From Pseudarthrobacter defluvii (GTDB lineage Bacteria > Actinomycetota > Actinomycetes > Actinomycetales > Micrococcaceae), in NCBI RefSeq assembly GCF_030323865.1, contig NZ_CP066362.1:62001-126000 (forward strand): DNA of 64,000 nt, in the 5' to 3' direction. Positions 17,166-24,730 of the stretch are shown here, piece after piece. The notes beneath the pieces are model-generated. The model was not told where the DNA came from. It saw only the letters and a list, made by a program, of their open reading frames with translations, and made no database searches. The translations under genes and the position numbers were made by a program. Every line of letters starts with the position of its first letter. Positions within the stretch are counted from its first letter, which is position 1.

Positions 17166-17466
17166 AGTCAGCGGTCGCGCAAAATGGCTCGGGTCAGGCC
17201 GCGGGGCGGGGTGTCAGGAGGCAGATGGAAGCCGCGAAAAGCAGTTCCCACTCCTGTCCAACTCTAATTGACGGTGCCCTGCGGCCAGTAATTGTCAGGA
17301 CAAAGCAAGACGCGCAGGCTGCTGACCTGCGTCATTTATCTAAAGTTGCTGGCCCTTATCTGCTCGGGCACCATAGTGCGAGGTACGAAAGTGCCCACCG
17401 CCTATGCAGCCAGGGGGAGCGCTGGGCGGCGCCTGCCCCCGGCCCCGAAAGACATAAGGCAACACC
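17166..17466. other. Intergenic region without a supported gene
   Basis: This 301-bp divergent spacer lies between the GT87 operon and a small gene. I see no convincing ORF. It has a lower-GC stretch with TAATTGACGG and AGTAATTGTC, a possible small stem (CGCAGG/CCTGCG, 17313-17331), and a stem-loop at 17366-17396. Promoters for both flanking genes should lie here, but none is well formed. Confidence 0.5.
17366..17396 (+). other. Stem-loop in the leader of a small gene
   Basis: GGGCAC (17366-17371) pairs with GTGCCC (17391-17396) across a 19-nt loop, 70 bp before the ATG at 17467. It may be a leader structure; with only six pairs it could be chance. Confidence 0.3.
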
Positions 17467-17670
17467 ATGAACTTCCCCCTGACCCTTACCGTGTCCGACC
17501 GCCAAAGCATGGACCGCGAACTCGACGCCGCCGTCGCAGCCGCAAAGGCCCACGCGCTGAACGGCAAGCGCCACGGCATCCTGGTGACCCGCCACGGCGT
17601 GGACAGGTTCACAGTGGACCTCAGCGACGCCGTTCCCTTCGGACTCACCCGCGAGCACCAGGCCTGGTAA
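17467..17670 (+). CDS. Small hypothetical protein, 67 aa
   Basis: Short soluble protein beginning MNFPLTLTVSDRQSMDREL, with an alpha-helical Ala-rich stretch (residues 18-32) and then a beta-like segment HGILVTRHGVDRFTVDLSD. It resembles a small helix-strand domain of a kind common as uncharacterised genes in Arthrobacter relatives, but I cannot assign a family. The frame has normal third-position GC, starts at ATG, and is followed by two hairpins, the second with a T-run. This supports a real monocistronic gene. AAGGC lies 5 bp upstream as a weak RBS. Confidence 0.6.
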   Translation: MNFPLTLTVSDRQSMDRELDAAVAAAKAHALNGKRHGILVTRHGVDRFTVDLSDAVPFGLTREHQAW

Positions 17671-17689
17671 GGCCCGCGCGGCAAGCGCC

Positions 17690-17711
17690 GCTGGCGAGGA
17701 TTCCCGCCAGC
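17690..17711 (+). other. Hairpin downstream of the small gene
   Basis: GCTGGCG (17690-17696) pairs with CGCCAGC (17705-17711) with an 8-nt loop. It lies 19 bp after the stop and may protect the transcript end. Confidence 0.4.
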
Positions 17712-17747
17712 TGGCCCTGGGCGTGGTAGTTACCCCCCGCCGTGCCT

Positions 17748-17784
17748 TGGACGGACGCCGGCTGTGCCGCCGTCGTCCGCTTTT
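17748..17784 (+). terminator. Terminator-like hairpin sharing sequence with the intergenic repeats
   Basis: GGACGGACGCCGGC and GCCGCCGTCGTCC can fold into an imperfect stem followed by GCTTTT. The right arm (17765-17780, TGCCGCCGTCGTCCGC) is identical over 16 bases to the right end of the repeat at 27335-27434. It sits between the small gene and the convergent DUF3072 gene. Confidence 0.5.
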
Positions 17785-17796
17785 GACCGCCCGCGC

Positions 17797-18048
17797 CTAG
17801 CTGCCTGCGCCGTCCCCGTCGCCGGCCACGCGGTTGCTGTGCTGCTGCAGCCGGTCGATGTGCTTTGACGCCTCAGCTTTGCTCAGGTCCGCGGGCAGTT
17901 CCTCCCCGGCCTCGCGTGCCAGCGTGTCGAGGTAGCTGCGCTGTGCCGCCGTCATGGGTTCGTCCCCGGTCACCCAGTCTTCCGGGTCCCTGTTGAGGCC
18001 TGCATTGGGTTCCGGTTCCGGGCTGCCGATTGTTTCCTGGTTGCTCAT
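17797..18048 (-). CDS. DUF3072 domain-containing small protein
   Basis: Protein of 83 aa with a polar N-terminus (MSNQETIGSPEPEPN) and a C-terminal DUF3072 block: DPEDWVTGDEPMTAAQRSYL, then ARE-type acidic helix and SKAEASKHIDRLQ. The family is small, acidic and of unknown function, frequent in actinobacteria and proteobacteria. I used the ATG at 18048 because the longer frame to 18168 would read through the promoter region of the next gene and looks non-coding. No strong RBS is visible. It is divergent from the dehydrogenase gene at 18168. Confidence 0.8.
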   Translation of the reverse strand: MSNQETIGSPEPEPNAGLNRDPEDWVTGDEPMTAAQRSYLDTLAREAGEELPADLSKAEASKHIDRLQQHSNRVAGDGDGAGS

Positions 18049-18167
18049 GGGTACGAGTCTAGGTGTGGGCACCGACAATCCACAGGAACCCCTGTTGCAT
18101 AAGTCCCTGAATACTGGAGACGTTGAGTTGGTAGGGAACGCCAAACCTGGACCAGGAGGATGACTCA

Positions 18168-19040
18168 ATGGATACGAAACTGAAAGTGGCTGTGCTGGGG
18201 ACCGGAATCATGGGGGCGGCCATGGCCCGGAACCTCCTGGGTGCCGGTCATGAGGTCTCAGTGTGGAACCGGGATGCGGCGAAAACCGAACCGCTGGCTG
18301 CGGACGGCGCAAAGCGGGCCGCCAACCCCGCTGAAGCAGTGGCCGACGCCGATGTGGTCCTGACCATGCTGTATGACGCCGCCGCCGTGGAGCAGGTCAT
18401 GCGCTCCGCGGCACGGGGCCTTAAGCCCGGTACCGCCTGGGTCCAGTCCACCACGGTGGGCATGCGCGATGTCCCCGTCTTGGCTGGCCTGGCTGCCGAG
18501 CTTGGCCTGGACCTGGTGGAGGCCCCCGTCTCCGGTACACGGGCTCCTGCCGAAGCCGGCCAGCTGCTGGTGCTCGCCGCCGGCCCTGAAGCGGTGCGCC
18601 AGCGCGTGGCACCGGTCCTTGACGCCATCGGCGCACGCACCATCTGGACCGGTGAAGATTCCTCGCAGGGATCGGCGGCCCGCCTTAAGCTCGTGGTCAA
18701 CAGCTGGGTCATCGCCGCCTCCAACGCCGCCGGGGAAGTGGTTGCGCTCGCCGAAGCCCTGGGCGTCGATCCGCAGCAGTTCCTTGGCGTGATCGAAGGC
18801 GGCGGCCTGGACCTTCCCTACCTGCGGACCAAGATGGGCCTCATCACTGACGACGGGCTGGAGCCTGCCTCCTTCGCCGTGGACACCGCACGCAAGGATG
18901 CCCACCTCATCGTCGATGCGGCAACGGAGCAGGGCGTGAAGCTTGACGGTGCCGAAGCTTTCGCCGCCCGGCTGGACCGGGTATCGGAGCAGGGCCGTGC
19001 CAAGCAGGACATGGCCGCCGCGTATTACGCCAGCCGGTAA
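18168..19040 (+). CDS. NAD(P)-dependent beta-hydroxyacid dehydrogenase (3-hydroxyisobutyrate dehydrogenase family)
   Basis: Cytoplasmic oxidoreductase, 290 aa. The Rossmann motif is VLGTGIMGAAMARNL (residues 9-23), the substrate-binding motif is DLVEAPVSGTRAPAEAGQL, and the catalytic Lys lies in SAARLKLVVNSW. The family oxidises beta-hydroxyacids or reduces semialdehydes such as succinic or tartronate semialdehyde. AGGAGG lies just before the ATG. It appears monocistronic and is followed by the structured repeat at 19053-19150. It is one of three related dehydrogenases in the window; the others are at 23868 and 53845. Confidence 0.9.
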   Translation: MDTKLKVAVLGTGIMGAAMARNLLGAGHEVSVWNRDAAKTEPLAADGAKRAANPAEAVADADVVLTMLYDAAAVEQVMRSAARGLKPGTAWVQSTTVGMRDVPVLAGLAAELGLDLVEAPVSGTRAPAEAGQLLVLAAGPEAVRQRVAPVLDAIGARTIWTGEDSSQGSAARLKLVVNSWVIAASNAAGEVVALAEALGVDPQQFLGVIEGGGLDLPYLRTKMGLITDDGLEPASFAVDTARKDAHLIVDAATEQGVKLDGAEAFAARLDRVSEQGRAKQDMAAAYYASR

Positions 19041-19052
19041 CCGTGGCGCGAA

Positions 19053-19150
19053 GCACGCTTTCAGTCCGCGTACGACGGCGGCATCCCGGGTTTCCGGGGC
19101 TTCCCCGCCCCGGGCGGGCCGAAAGCGTGCGGTGTGTGGCGCCGTCGTAC
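19053..19150 (+). repeat. Structured intergenic repeat, copy 1
   Basis: About 98 nt starting 12 nt after a stop codon, between convergent genes. Two inverted repeats are interleaved: GCACGCTTTC (19053-19062) with GAAAGCGTGC (19121-19130), and GTACGACGGCG (19070-19080) with CGCCGTCGTAC (19140-19150). The middle holds CCCGGGTTTCCGGGG and a CGGGG-CTT-CCCCG hairpin. A near copy lies at 27335-27434 with compensating base changes. It is probably a 3'-end RNA structure or a REP-like dispersed element; I could not assign an RNA family. Confidence 0.75.
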
Positions 19151-19170
19151 CTCTGACACCTAGGGTCCTG

Positions 19171-19971
19171 TTAGTAGACCGAACCCTCGAGCAGTTCGGA
19201 AAGGCGGCTGGCGGCGCGGCGGAGCTCGGGAACGTTGGCCTTGATCTTTTCTTCGGTTGTTGCCTCCGCCGGGCAGTTCAAGGCCATTGATTCGTTGGCG
19301 CGGCCCTCCCGGTTCGTTAGGGCCACCCCGACGGAGAGCACGCCAATCACGCGCTCATTCGCGGAATAGGCGTAGTCACAGCCGGGCTCGGGTAACCGTG
19401 ACCGGAGTTCCTTGACCGTGAATCCCTGCTCCTCGTGACCGGCGGCGATTGCTGCAGCTACCACCTGTTCGAGTTCAGCGTCAGTGGCACCGGCGATCAG
19501 GATTTTTCCAGCAGCACCGCGCGTCAGCGGCAGGCGTTTACCGAGCGGCAGGTCATATTGCATAGGCGCTTCGCCCTGGACGCGCGCCACCAGGATGCGC
19601 TCAAACCCCAGCCTGGTATGCAGCGAAACAGACATTCCCGTCTGCGTCGCCAGCTGCTGCAGAACCGGTCGCCCCGCAACCGCCAGGGGGTCGTTTTCCA
19701 GGAAACTCTTAGCGGCGGGGAGGACGGCCGGACCGATCCGGTAGGACTTGTCCTTTTGGCTGACCATTCCGAAATCCTGCAGCACCCGGAGGATCCTCAG
19801 CGTGGTGGGCAGGCTCATGCCGCAGTTCCGCGCCAGGTCACTGAGCCGCTGCGGCCGCTCCGCCCGCTGCAACTCGGCGAAGACCTCCATGGCCCGCGAG
19901 AGGGAGCGCATGTTCGAGGGTTTGGGTCCCTCTTCTGCCGTGCCGGCCGTGGTGGAAGTCGTCGTTGCCAT
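19171..19971 (-). CDS. IclR family transcriptional regulator of the Tct/TRAP operon
   Basis: Regulator of 266 aa. The N-terminal 20 residues are Thr/Glu-rich, then the winged helix (SLSRAMEVFAELQRAERPQRL, SDLARNCGMSLPTTLRILRVL) and the IclR effector domain (GMSVSLHTRLGFERILVARV, LPLTRGAAGKILIAG). The second half binds a small organic acid in this family. It is divergent from the tctBAC operon. A TAGAAT (19978-19983 on the complement) lies 6 bp before the ATG, which fits a leaderless transcript, and a palindrome overlaps that -10, suggesting autoregulation. Confidence 0.9.
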   Translation of the reverse strand: MATTTSTTAGTAEEGPKPSNMRSLSRAMEVFAELQRAERPQRLSDLARNCGMSLPTTLRILRVLQDFGMVSQKDKSYRIGPAVLPAAKSFLENDPLAVAGRPVLQQLATQTGMSVSLHTRLGFERILVARVQGEAPMQYDLPLGKRLPLTRGAAGKILIAGATDAELEQVVAAAIAAGHEEQGFTVKELRSRLPEPGCDYAYSANERVIGVLSVGVALTNREGRANESMALNCPAEATTEEKIKANVPELRRAASRLSELLEGSVY

Positions 19972-19972
19972 T

Positions 19973-19989
19973 CTTTCATTCTATGTAAT
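19973..19989. promoter_or_regulatory. IclR operator at its own promoter
   Basis: CTTTCATTCTATGTAAT resembles the perfect palindrome at 20047-20063 (TTTCAT-TCT-ATG core) and overlaps the leaderless -10 of the regulator gene. Autorepression is inferred. Confidence 0.5.
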
Positions 19990-19999
19990 TCCCTTGCGC

Positions 20000-20029
20000 T
20001 TGACAGTCCATGTGTCTCCTGTCACTATT
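20000..20029 (+). promoter_or_regulatory. Promoter of the tctBAC operon
   Basis: TTGACA (20000-20005) with ACTATT 18 bp downstream (20024-20029), giving a start near 20036. The operator at 20047-20063 lies just inside the transcript. Confidence 0.5.
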
Positions 20030-20046
20030 TCTCAGTACGCAATATA

Positions 20047-20063
20047 GTTTCATCCTATGAAAC
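20047..20063. promoter_or_regulatory. IclR operator upstream of tctB
   Basis: GTTTCAT-CCT-ATGAAAC is a perfect 7-bp inverted repeat around three bases, 28 bp before the tctB ATG. It shares its core with the site at the regulator's own start. Confidence 0.65.
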
Positions 20064-20091
20064 GCAATGACGCGCTGTGAAAAGGAAACTC

Positions 20092-20595
20092 ATGACAACG
20101 GAGTCAGTCACGACGAAAGCAGGGAGCCCTACCCGGGTGACTCCCGGTGTGCTGGCGGGCATTGGCGCCTTCGCCGCCATCGGCATCTATGTCCTGGTCA
20201 GTTCGGTCAGCCTGGGGCTTTGGACATCCCTCGGCCCGGGCGCCGGACTGTTCCCCTTCGCGATGGGGGCGCTGCTGGTTGCCATGTCGGCAGTCTGGCT
20301 CCTCCAGGAACTCCGCCGGCCGAGCGCCAAAGGCGAAGGTGTGGACAAAGGAGTAGTCATCTCCGTCGTGGCCAGCCTGGTCATCCTGGCATCCGTGATG
20401 GACCTGCTGGGCTTCCAGCTGAGCATGTTCGCGTTCCTGCTCTACCACCTGAAAATCCGGGGACGCCGGGCATGGGTGCCCTCACTGATCATCGCCCTGG
20501 CGGGAAGCGTCGGCGCCTTCTACGCCTTCAATAACGGACTGAACGTCGCGCTGCCGGTTTCGTCGCTCGCCCCGCTGAACATGATCGGACTCTAG
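20092..20595 (+). CDS. tctB: Tripartite tricarboxylate transporter small membrane subunit TctB
   Basis: Small integral membrane subunit, 167 aa, of a TTT-family secondary importer for carboxylates. Four hydrophobic segments are visible, the first around residues 20-38 and the last ending in NGLNVALPVSSLAPLNMIGL. The GLWTSLGPGAGLFPFAMGALL block is the usual TctB feature. AAAGGAAACTC precedes the ATG at 20092, so I reject the upstream GTG at 20077. It is followed after 2 bp by tctA. TctB is the least conserved subunit; order and neighbours support the call. Confidence 0.88.
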   Translation: MTTESVTTKAGSPTRVTPGVLAGIGAFAAIGIYVLVSSVSLGLWTSLGPGAGLFPFAMGALLVAMSAVWLLQELRRPSAKGEGVDKGVVISVVASLVILASVMDLLGFQLSMFAFLLYHLKIRGRRAWVPSLIIALAGSVGAFYAFNNGLNVALPVSSLAPLNMIGL

Positions 20596-20597
20596 CC

Positions 20598-22100
20598 ATG
20601 GAAACGATTAACGAACTCTTGGGCGGTTTCGCCACCGCCATGACCTGGCAGAACCTGATTTTCGCCTTCCTCGGCTGCCTGCTGGGCACCATCATCGGTG
20701 TCCTGCCCGGGGTAGGACCGGTAGCCGGCGTGGCCCTCCTGATCCCGATCACGCTCAACCTGGACCCCGCGGGGTCGATCATCATGCTCTGTGCCATTTT
20801 CTACGGCACCCAGTACGGCGGCACCATCACCAGCGTCCTGCTGAACACGCCCGGTGAAGCGTCGTCCGCGATCACCACCATCGACGGCTACGCCATGACC
20901 AAGATCGGCCGGGCGGGGGCAGCGCTGACGCTGGCCGCCGTCGGGTCCTTCATCGGCGGCACCATCGCCACCATAGGCCTGGTGGCAGCGGCCAAGCCGC
21001 TCGGGGAGATGGGGCTTCTGGTCGGTCCGCCCGAGTTCTTCGCGCTCATGGTGGTGGGCATCTCGCTGCTGGTGGCCCTGGCGGGAAAATCCCTGGTCAA
21101 GGCCGTGATCTCCGGCGCGCTGGGCCTGCTGATCTCCATGGTGGGCATCGACCCCGTGGCTGGCGCTCCCCGGTTCACCTTTGGCATCGACAACCTCCTG
21201 GACGGCGTGAGCTTCGTAGCCGTCATCGTGGGTGTCTTCGGGCTCTCAGAGATCCTCTCCTTCCGGCGGAACGAGCCCACCCCGGTGGTCCACGCCCCCG
21301 GATTCCGGCAACTGTTCCCCTCACGGACGGAGTGGCGGCGGAGCGCACCATCGATGGCGCGGGGCACCGGCGTCGGTTTCGGCCTTGGCCTGATCCCCGG
21401 CATGACCGGATCGGTGTCCTCCCTGCTGTCCTACGCGGCCGAAAAGAAGTTCTCCCGCTTCCGCCACGAACTCGGCAAGGGCGCGGTGGAAGGTGTTGCC
21501 GGCCCGGAAACCGCCAACAACGCCCACGCCAACGCAGCACTCATTCCGCTGTTCACCCTGGGCATCCCGGCATCACCCACCATCGCCGTGCTGATGGGGG
21601 CGTTCCTCCAGCAGGGCCTGACGCCGGGACCCAGCCTCTTTACCGAGCACTCGGACATTGCCTGGGCGATCATCGCAAGCCTCTTCATCGGAAACGTCAT
21701 CCTGCTGCTGCTAAATGTTCCGCTGGTGGGACTGTGGACCTCCATCCTGCGCGTTCCCACCCCAATCCTGACCGCCGTGATCCTGCTGTTCATGGTGATC
21801 GGCGCCTACACCATCAACTTCAGCGTCTTCGACGTCTACGTCATGATCGGCTTCGGACTCCTGGGCCTGGCCCTGCGGAATCTCGACATTCCGCTGGCCC
21901 CGATGGTCCTCACCCTGGTGCTCGGTCCCCTGATGGAGCGCTCGCTGCGCGAATCGCTGGAGATCTCCCAGGGCGACTTCACCGTCTTCACCAGCCGGCC
22001 CATTTCCGCCGTACTCATCGGTATCGGGGTGCTGATCCTGTGCAGCCCGCTGCTGAAATTCCGCAAGCCCAAGGCCCTCACCGAGGACCCCGAGGCCTAA
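20598..22100 (+). CDS. tctA: Tripartite tricarboxylate transporter permease TctA
   Basis: Large membrane channel subunit, 500 aa, with about 12 hydrophobic segments. It shows the family signatures GVLPGVGPVAGVALLIP near the N-terminus, YGTQYGGTITSVLLNTPGE after helix 2, and the repeat-related GLIPGMTGSVSSLLSYAAEKKF with GVAGPETANNAHANAALIPL. These two Gly/Pro motifs form the transport core. It carries a di- or tricarboxylate delivered by the TctC receptor, driven by ion gradients. It lies between tctB and tctC in the usual order. Confidence 0.95.
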   Translation: METINELLGGFATAMTWQNLIFAFLGCLLGTIIGVLPGVGPVAGVALLIPITLNLDPAGSIIMLCAIFYGTQYGGTITSVLLNTPGEASSAITTIDGYAMTKIGRAGAALTLAAVGSFIGGTIATIGLVAAAKPLGEMGLLVGPPEFFALMVVGISLLVALAGKSLVKAVISGALGLLISMVGIDPVAGAPRFTFGIDNLLDGVSFVAVIVGVFGLSEILSFRRNEPTPVVHAPGFRQLFPSRTEWRRSAPSMARGTGVGFGLGLIPGMTGSVSSLLSYAAEKKFSRFRHELGKGAVEGVAGPETANNAHANAALIPLFTLGIPASPTIAVLMGAFLQQGLTPGPSLFTEHSDIAWAIIASLFIGNVILLLLNVPLVGLWTSILRVPTPILTAVILLFMVIGAYTINFSVFDVYVMIGFGLLGLALRNLDIPLAPMVLTLVLGPLMERSLRESLEISQGDFTVFTSRPISAVLIGIGVLILCSPLLKFRKPKALTEDPEA

Positions 22101-22161
22101 GACTCCCCAACAAGCACCACCCATCCCCGCTCCATCCGCATCACTTCAAAGGAGAAGACCC

Positions 22162-23169
22162 ATGTCACGCAAGAAAATCATTGCTGCCCTCGCAGCGGCG
22201 TCGCTGATCGCCCTTACCGGCTGCGGCGCCAACGCCGGAGCCTCCAACTCGGCCGCCGGTGCCAACGACTTTCCCAAGAAGGGCAAGTCCATCGACCTGA
22301 TTGTCGCGTTCTCCTCCGGCGGGGCCGTGGACACGGCCGCCCGGCTGATCCAGCCCGTGCTGGAGAAGGAACTCGGTACCAACGTAGAGGTGGTCAACAA
22401 GCCCGGTGCCGGCGGCCAGATCGGCTACACCGCGCTGACCAGCGCCAAGCCGGACGGCTACACCATCGGGGCCACCGGCTCACCGTCCGTCGTCGTCTCG
22501 CCGCTCGATCCGGCCCGCGGCGCAAAGTACACCCGGGACAGCTTCAAGCCGTTGGGCCGGCAGGTCTTTGACCCCGCAGTCATCGCCGTGCAGCCGGACA
22601 GCCCCTACAAGACGCTGAAGGAACTCCTGGACGCCGAGAAGGCCAACCCCAAGTCCATGACCGCCAGCACCACCGGCATCCAGACGGGCGAGCACTTCGC
22701 CCTGGCCCAGATCCAGCAGGTCACTGGCTCCGAGTTTGCCCCCGTCCACTTCTCCGAAGGGGCATCGCAGGCAACCACCGCGTTCCTCGGCAAGCACGTG
22801 GACGTCCTGGTGGCCAACGTCAGCGACGTGAACGACCTGAACAAGCAGGGCAAGGCACGGGTCCTGGGTGTCATGAGCGCTGAACGCTCTCCGGCGCTGC
22901 CTGACGTGCCCACCTTCAAGGAATCCGGATACGACGTCGAAGCGGGCACCGCCCGTGGCTACTCCGCACCGGCCGGACTCCCCGATGACGTTGCCAAGAA
23001 GCTCGAAGCCGCCCTCGAGAAGGCCATCGAAGACCCCGCCGTGGTGCAGAAGATGAAGGACCTCGGCCTGCAGACCAGCTACCTCACAGCCAAGGACTAC
23101 GAACAGATGTGGGCAGGCCAGGAAGGCGACTTCAAGAAGGTCCTCCCGCTGGTCCAGAAAAAAGACTGA
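22162..23169 (+). CDS. tctC: Tripartite tricarboxylate transporter receptor TctC (Bug family)
   Basis: Extracytoplasmic solute receptor, 335 aa. The signal peptide ends in a lipobox (IALTGC), so it is a membrane-anchored lipoprotein as expected for a monoderm. The Bug fold is visible from IDLIVAFSSGGAVDTAARLI, through VEVVNKPGAGGQIGYTAL, to the loop GYSAPAGLPDDVAKKLEAAL. AAGGAG lies upstream of the ATG. Bug proteins bind carboxylates of aromatic or aliphatic type; the downstream aldolase suggests a hydroxy- or keto-acid. Confidence 0.95.
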   Translation: MSRKKIIAALAAASLIALTGCGANAGASNSAAGANDFPKKGKSIDLIVAFSSGGAVDTAARLIQPVLEKELGTNVEVVNKPGAGGQIGYTALTSAKPDGYTIGATGSPSVVVSPLDPARGAKYTRDSFKPLGRQVFDPAVIAVQPDSPYKTLKELLDAEKANPKSMTASTTGIQTGEHFALAQIQQVTGSEFAPVHFSEGASQATTAFLGKHVDVLVANVSDVNDLNKQGKARVLGVMSAERSPALPDVPTFKESGYDVEAGTARGYSAPAGLPDDVAKKLEAALEKAIEDPAVVQKMKDLGLQTSYLTAKDYEQMWAGQEGDFKKVLPLVQKKD

Positions 23170-23200
23170 TCCACCCGCCCCACCCACCGAAAGAACTCCT

Positions 23201-23830
23201 ATGACAACCCCATCCCTTGACACTGTTGACGCTGACTTCGCCCGGCCGGACCGGGACGTGGTGGACCGCCTCGCCAAGCTGCCCGCCGCCAACATCGGCG
23301 ACGCCATGGACCGGCTCGGCGTGGCCGACTCGGCCATCCAGGCCGTCTGGCCCGGTGCAAAACTCGCCGGTCCGGCCTTCCCGGTGTGGACAAGGCCCGG
23401 CGACAACAAGGGAATTCACGCAGCCCTCCAGCAGGTGCGGCCCGGGGACGTCATTGTGGTCGCCGGCGGCGGCGATGAGTCCCGCGCCCTGCTGGGCGAG
23501 CTGATAGGGGAGCGTGCCATCAACCTCGGCGTCGCCGGCTTTGCGCTGGACGGAGCAGCGCGCGACGCCGAGGCGCTGGGTGAGATCGGCATGCCGGTCT
23601 TTGCCCGGGCTACTTCGCCGGCAGGTCCCTACAAGGACGGTCCGTTCCGGATGGGCACCGCCATTGCCTTCGGCGGTGTTCCTGTCCTGCCAGGCGACAT
23701 CATCGTCGGCGACTCCGACGGCGTGGTGGTGGTTCCCCGCGAACAGGCAACCGCCGTCGCCGAAGCAGCGGAGGCCGTCTTCGCGGACGAAACCAATCGC
23801 CGGCAAACGATCATTGCGGCACGCTCTTAG
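23201..23830 (+). CDS. RraA-family 4-hydroxy-4-methyl-2-oxoglutarate / 4-carboxy-4-hydroxy-2-oxoadipate aldolase-like
   Basis: RraA-like class II pyruvate aldolase of 209 aa. Visible features are AANIGDAMDRLG near the N-terminus, the GGDESRALLGELIGERA segment of the active site, the following GVAGFALDGAARDAEAL with the Arg/Asp pair that holds pyruvate and Mg, and FGGVPVLPGDIIVGDSDGVVVVP. Enzymes of this type cleave HMG/CHA in gallate and protocatechuate 4,5-cleavage pathways and decarboxylate oxaloacetate. The RNase-E-inhibitor role of RraA is unlikely in this setting. It is fourth in the Tct operon. Confidence 0.85.
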   Translation: MTTPSLDTVDADFARPDRDVVDRLAKLPAANIGDAMDRLGVADSAIQAVWPGAKLAGPAFPVWTRPGDNKGIHAALQQVRPGDVIVVAGGGDESRALLGELIGERAINLGVAGFALDGAARDAEALGEIGMPVFARATSPAGPYKDGPFRMGTAIAFGGVPVLPGDIIVGDSDGVVVVPREQATAVAEAAEAVFADETNRRQTIIAARS

Positions 23831-23867
23831 CCGCCGCACCTTTCCAAGCAAGAAAGACACCAATTCC

Positions 23868-24647
23868 ATGACAGCATGCACCGTCATTGGCCTCGGCGAA
23901 GCCGGCGCCACCTACGCCGCAGCACTTACCGCTGCCGGCCACGCGGTCACCGGGTTCGACCCCGTGGCACCGTCCACCCCCGCCGGCGTCACCCGCGCCG
24001 CCACCGCTGCAGCAGCCTGTGAAGGGGCGGATATCGTCCTGGTGATGACCGGAGCCGCAGCTGCCCGCAGTGTTGCCCAGGAGTGCCTGCCGGTCCTGGC
24101 CGCCGGCAGCGTCTATGCGGACTTCACCTCCTCATCGCCCGGCGTCATGCAGGAACTCGGGCAGCTGCCCACCCAGGCCGCCTTCGCCGACGTCGCCATC
24201 CTTGGCCCGGTCTCCGCGCTGGGGGAGAAGACGCCCCTGATGGTCAGTGGTCCCGGCGCCCAGGCCGTCGCCGCCCTGCTGGAACCCCTGGGCGTCCAGG
24301 TGGAAATCGCCGACGGCGGCGCTGGTGCGGCCATGGCGCACAAGCTGCTGCGCAGCGTCCTGATGAAGGGCCTGGCCTCCGTGGTGGTCGAGGCCGTCAC
24401 GGCCGGCAAGGCGGCAGGGCTCGAGGACTGGATCCGCGCCCAGATTGCCGGGCAGCTTGCCGGCGACGGCCAGGCCGTTATCGACAGGTTCCTCACCGGC
24501 ACCGCCAAACATGCCGTGCGCCGGTCCAGGGAGATGCAGGACACCGCCAGCTACCTCTCGGACCTTGGCGTCCCTGCAGAGATGACAACCGCTTCCGCCA
24601 ATGCCTTGGCCCGCATCGGGCAGGTAACGGAACCGGCCTTGCGCTGA
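23868..24647 (+). CDS. NAD(P)-dependent oxidoreductase with DUF1932 C-terminal domain
   Basis: Dehydrogenase of 259 aa related to 6-phosphogluconate and 3-hydroxyisobutyrate dehydrogenases. The N-terminal Rossmann motif is VIGLGEAGATYAAAL (residues 6-20). The DUF1932 helical domain starts near residue 160, with HKLLRSVLMKGLASVVVEAV carrying the candidate catalytic Lys. I start it at the ATG at 23868 because a longer reading frame runs back through the aldolase gene in a different frame. The family often sits beside aromatic-acid or keto-acid operons; the substrate is unknown. Confidence 0.85.
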   Translation: MTACTVIGLGEAGATYAAALTAAGHAVTGFDPVAPSTPAGVTRAATAAAACEGADIVLVMTGAAAARSVAQECLPVLAAGSVYADFTSSSPGVMQELGQLPTQAAFADVAILGPVSALGEKTPLMVSGPGAQAVAALLEPLGVQVEIADGGAGAAMAHKLLRSVLMKGLASVVVEAVTAGKAAGLEDWIRAQIAGQLAGDGQAVIDRFLTGTAKHAVRRSREMQDTASYLSDLGVPAEMTTASANALARIGQVTEPALR

Positions 24648-24681
24648 CCGCCCGGTCGGGCACAATCAGGAACAGGCAACA

Positions 24682-24730
24682 CATGATTTCCACAACAACC
24701 GGCATTCCGACGTCAGGAGCAGCAGGATGA
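24682..24730 (+). CDS. Possible 15-residue leader peptide before the TRAP permease
   Basis: A short frame (MISTTTGIPTSGAAG) begins at ATG 24682 and ends in a TGA that overlaps the permease ATG (ATGA at 24727). GGAACAGGC precedes it. It could couple translation of the permease, or be chance; no function can be given. Confidence 0.3.

Noticed and set aside
15777..17267. Long plus-strand frame of 496 codons over the GT87 genes
   Set aside because: It is antisense to two well-supported membrane proteins and has a His/Gly/Gln-rich composition typical of a shadow frame.
17313..17331. CGCAGG/CCTGCG hairpin as a riboswitch or terminator
   Set aside because: The stem has only six pairs, and there is no T-run or conserved riboswitch sequence.
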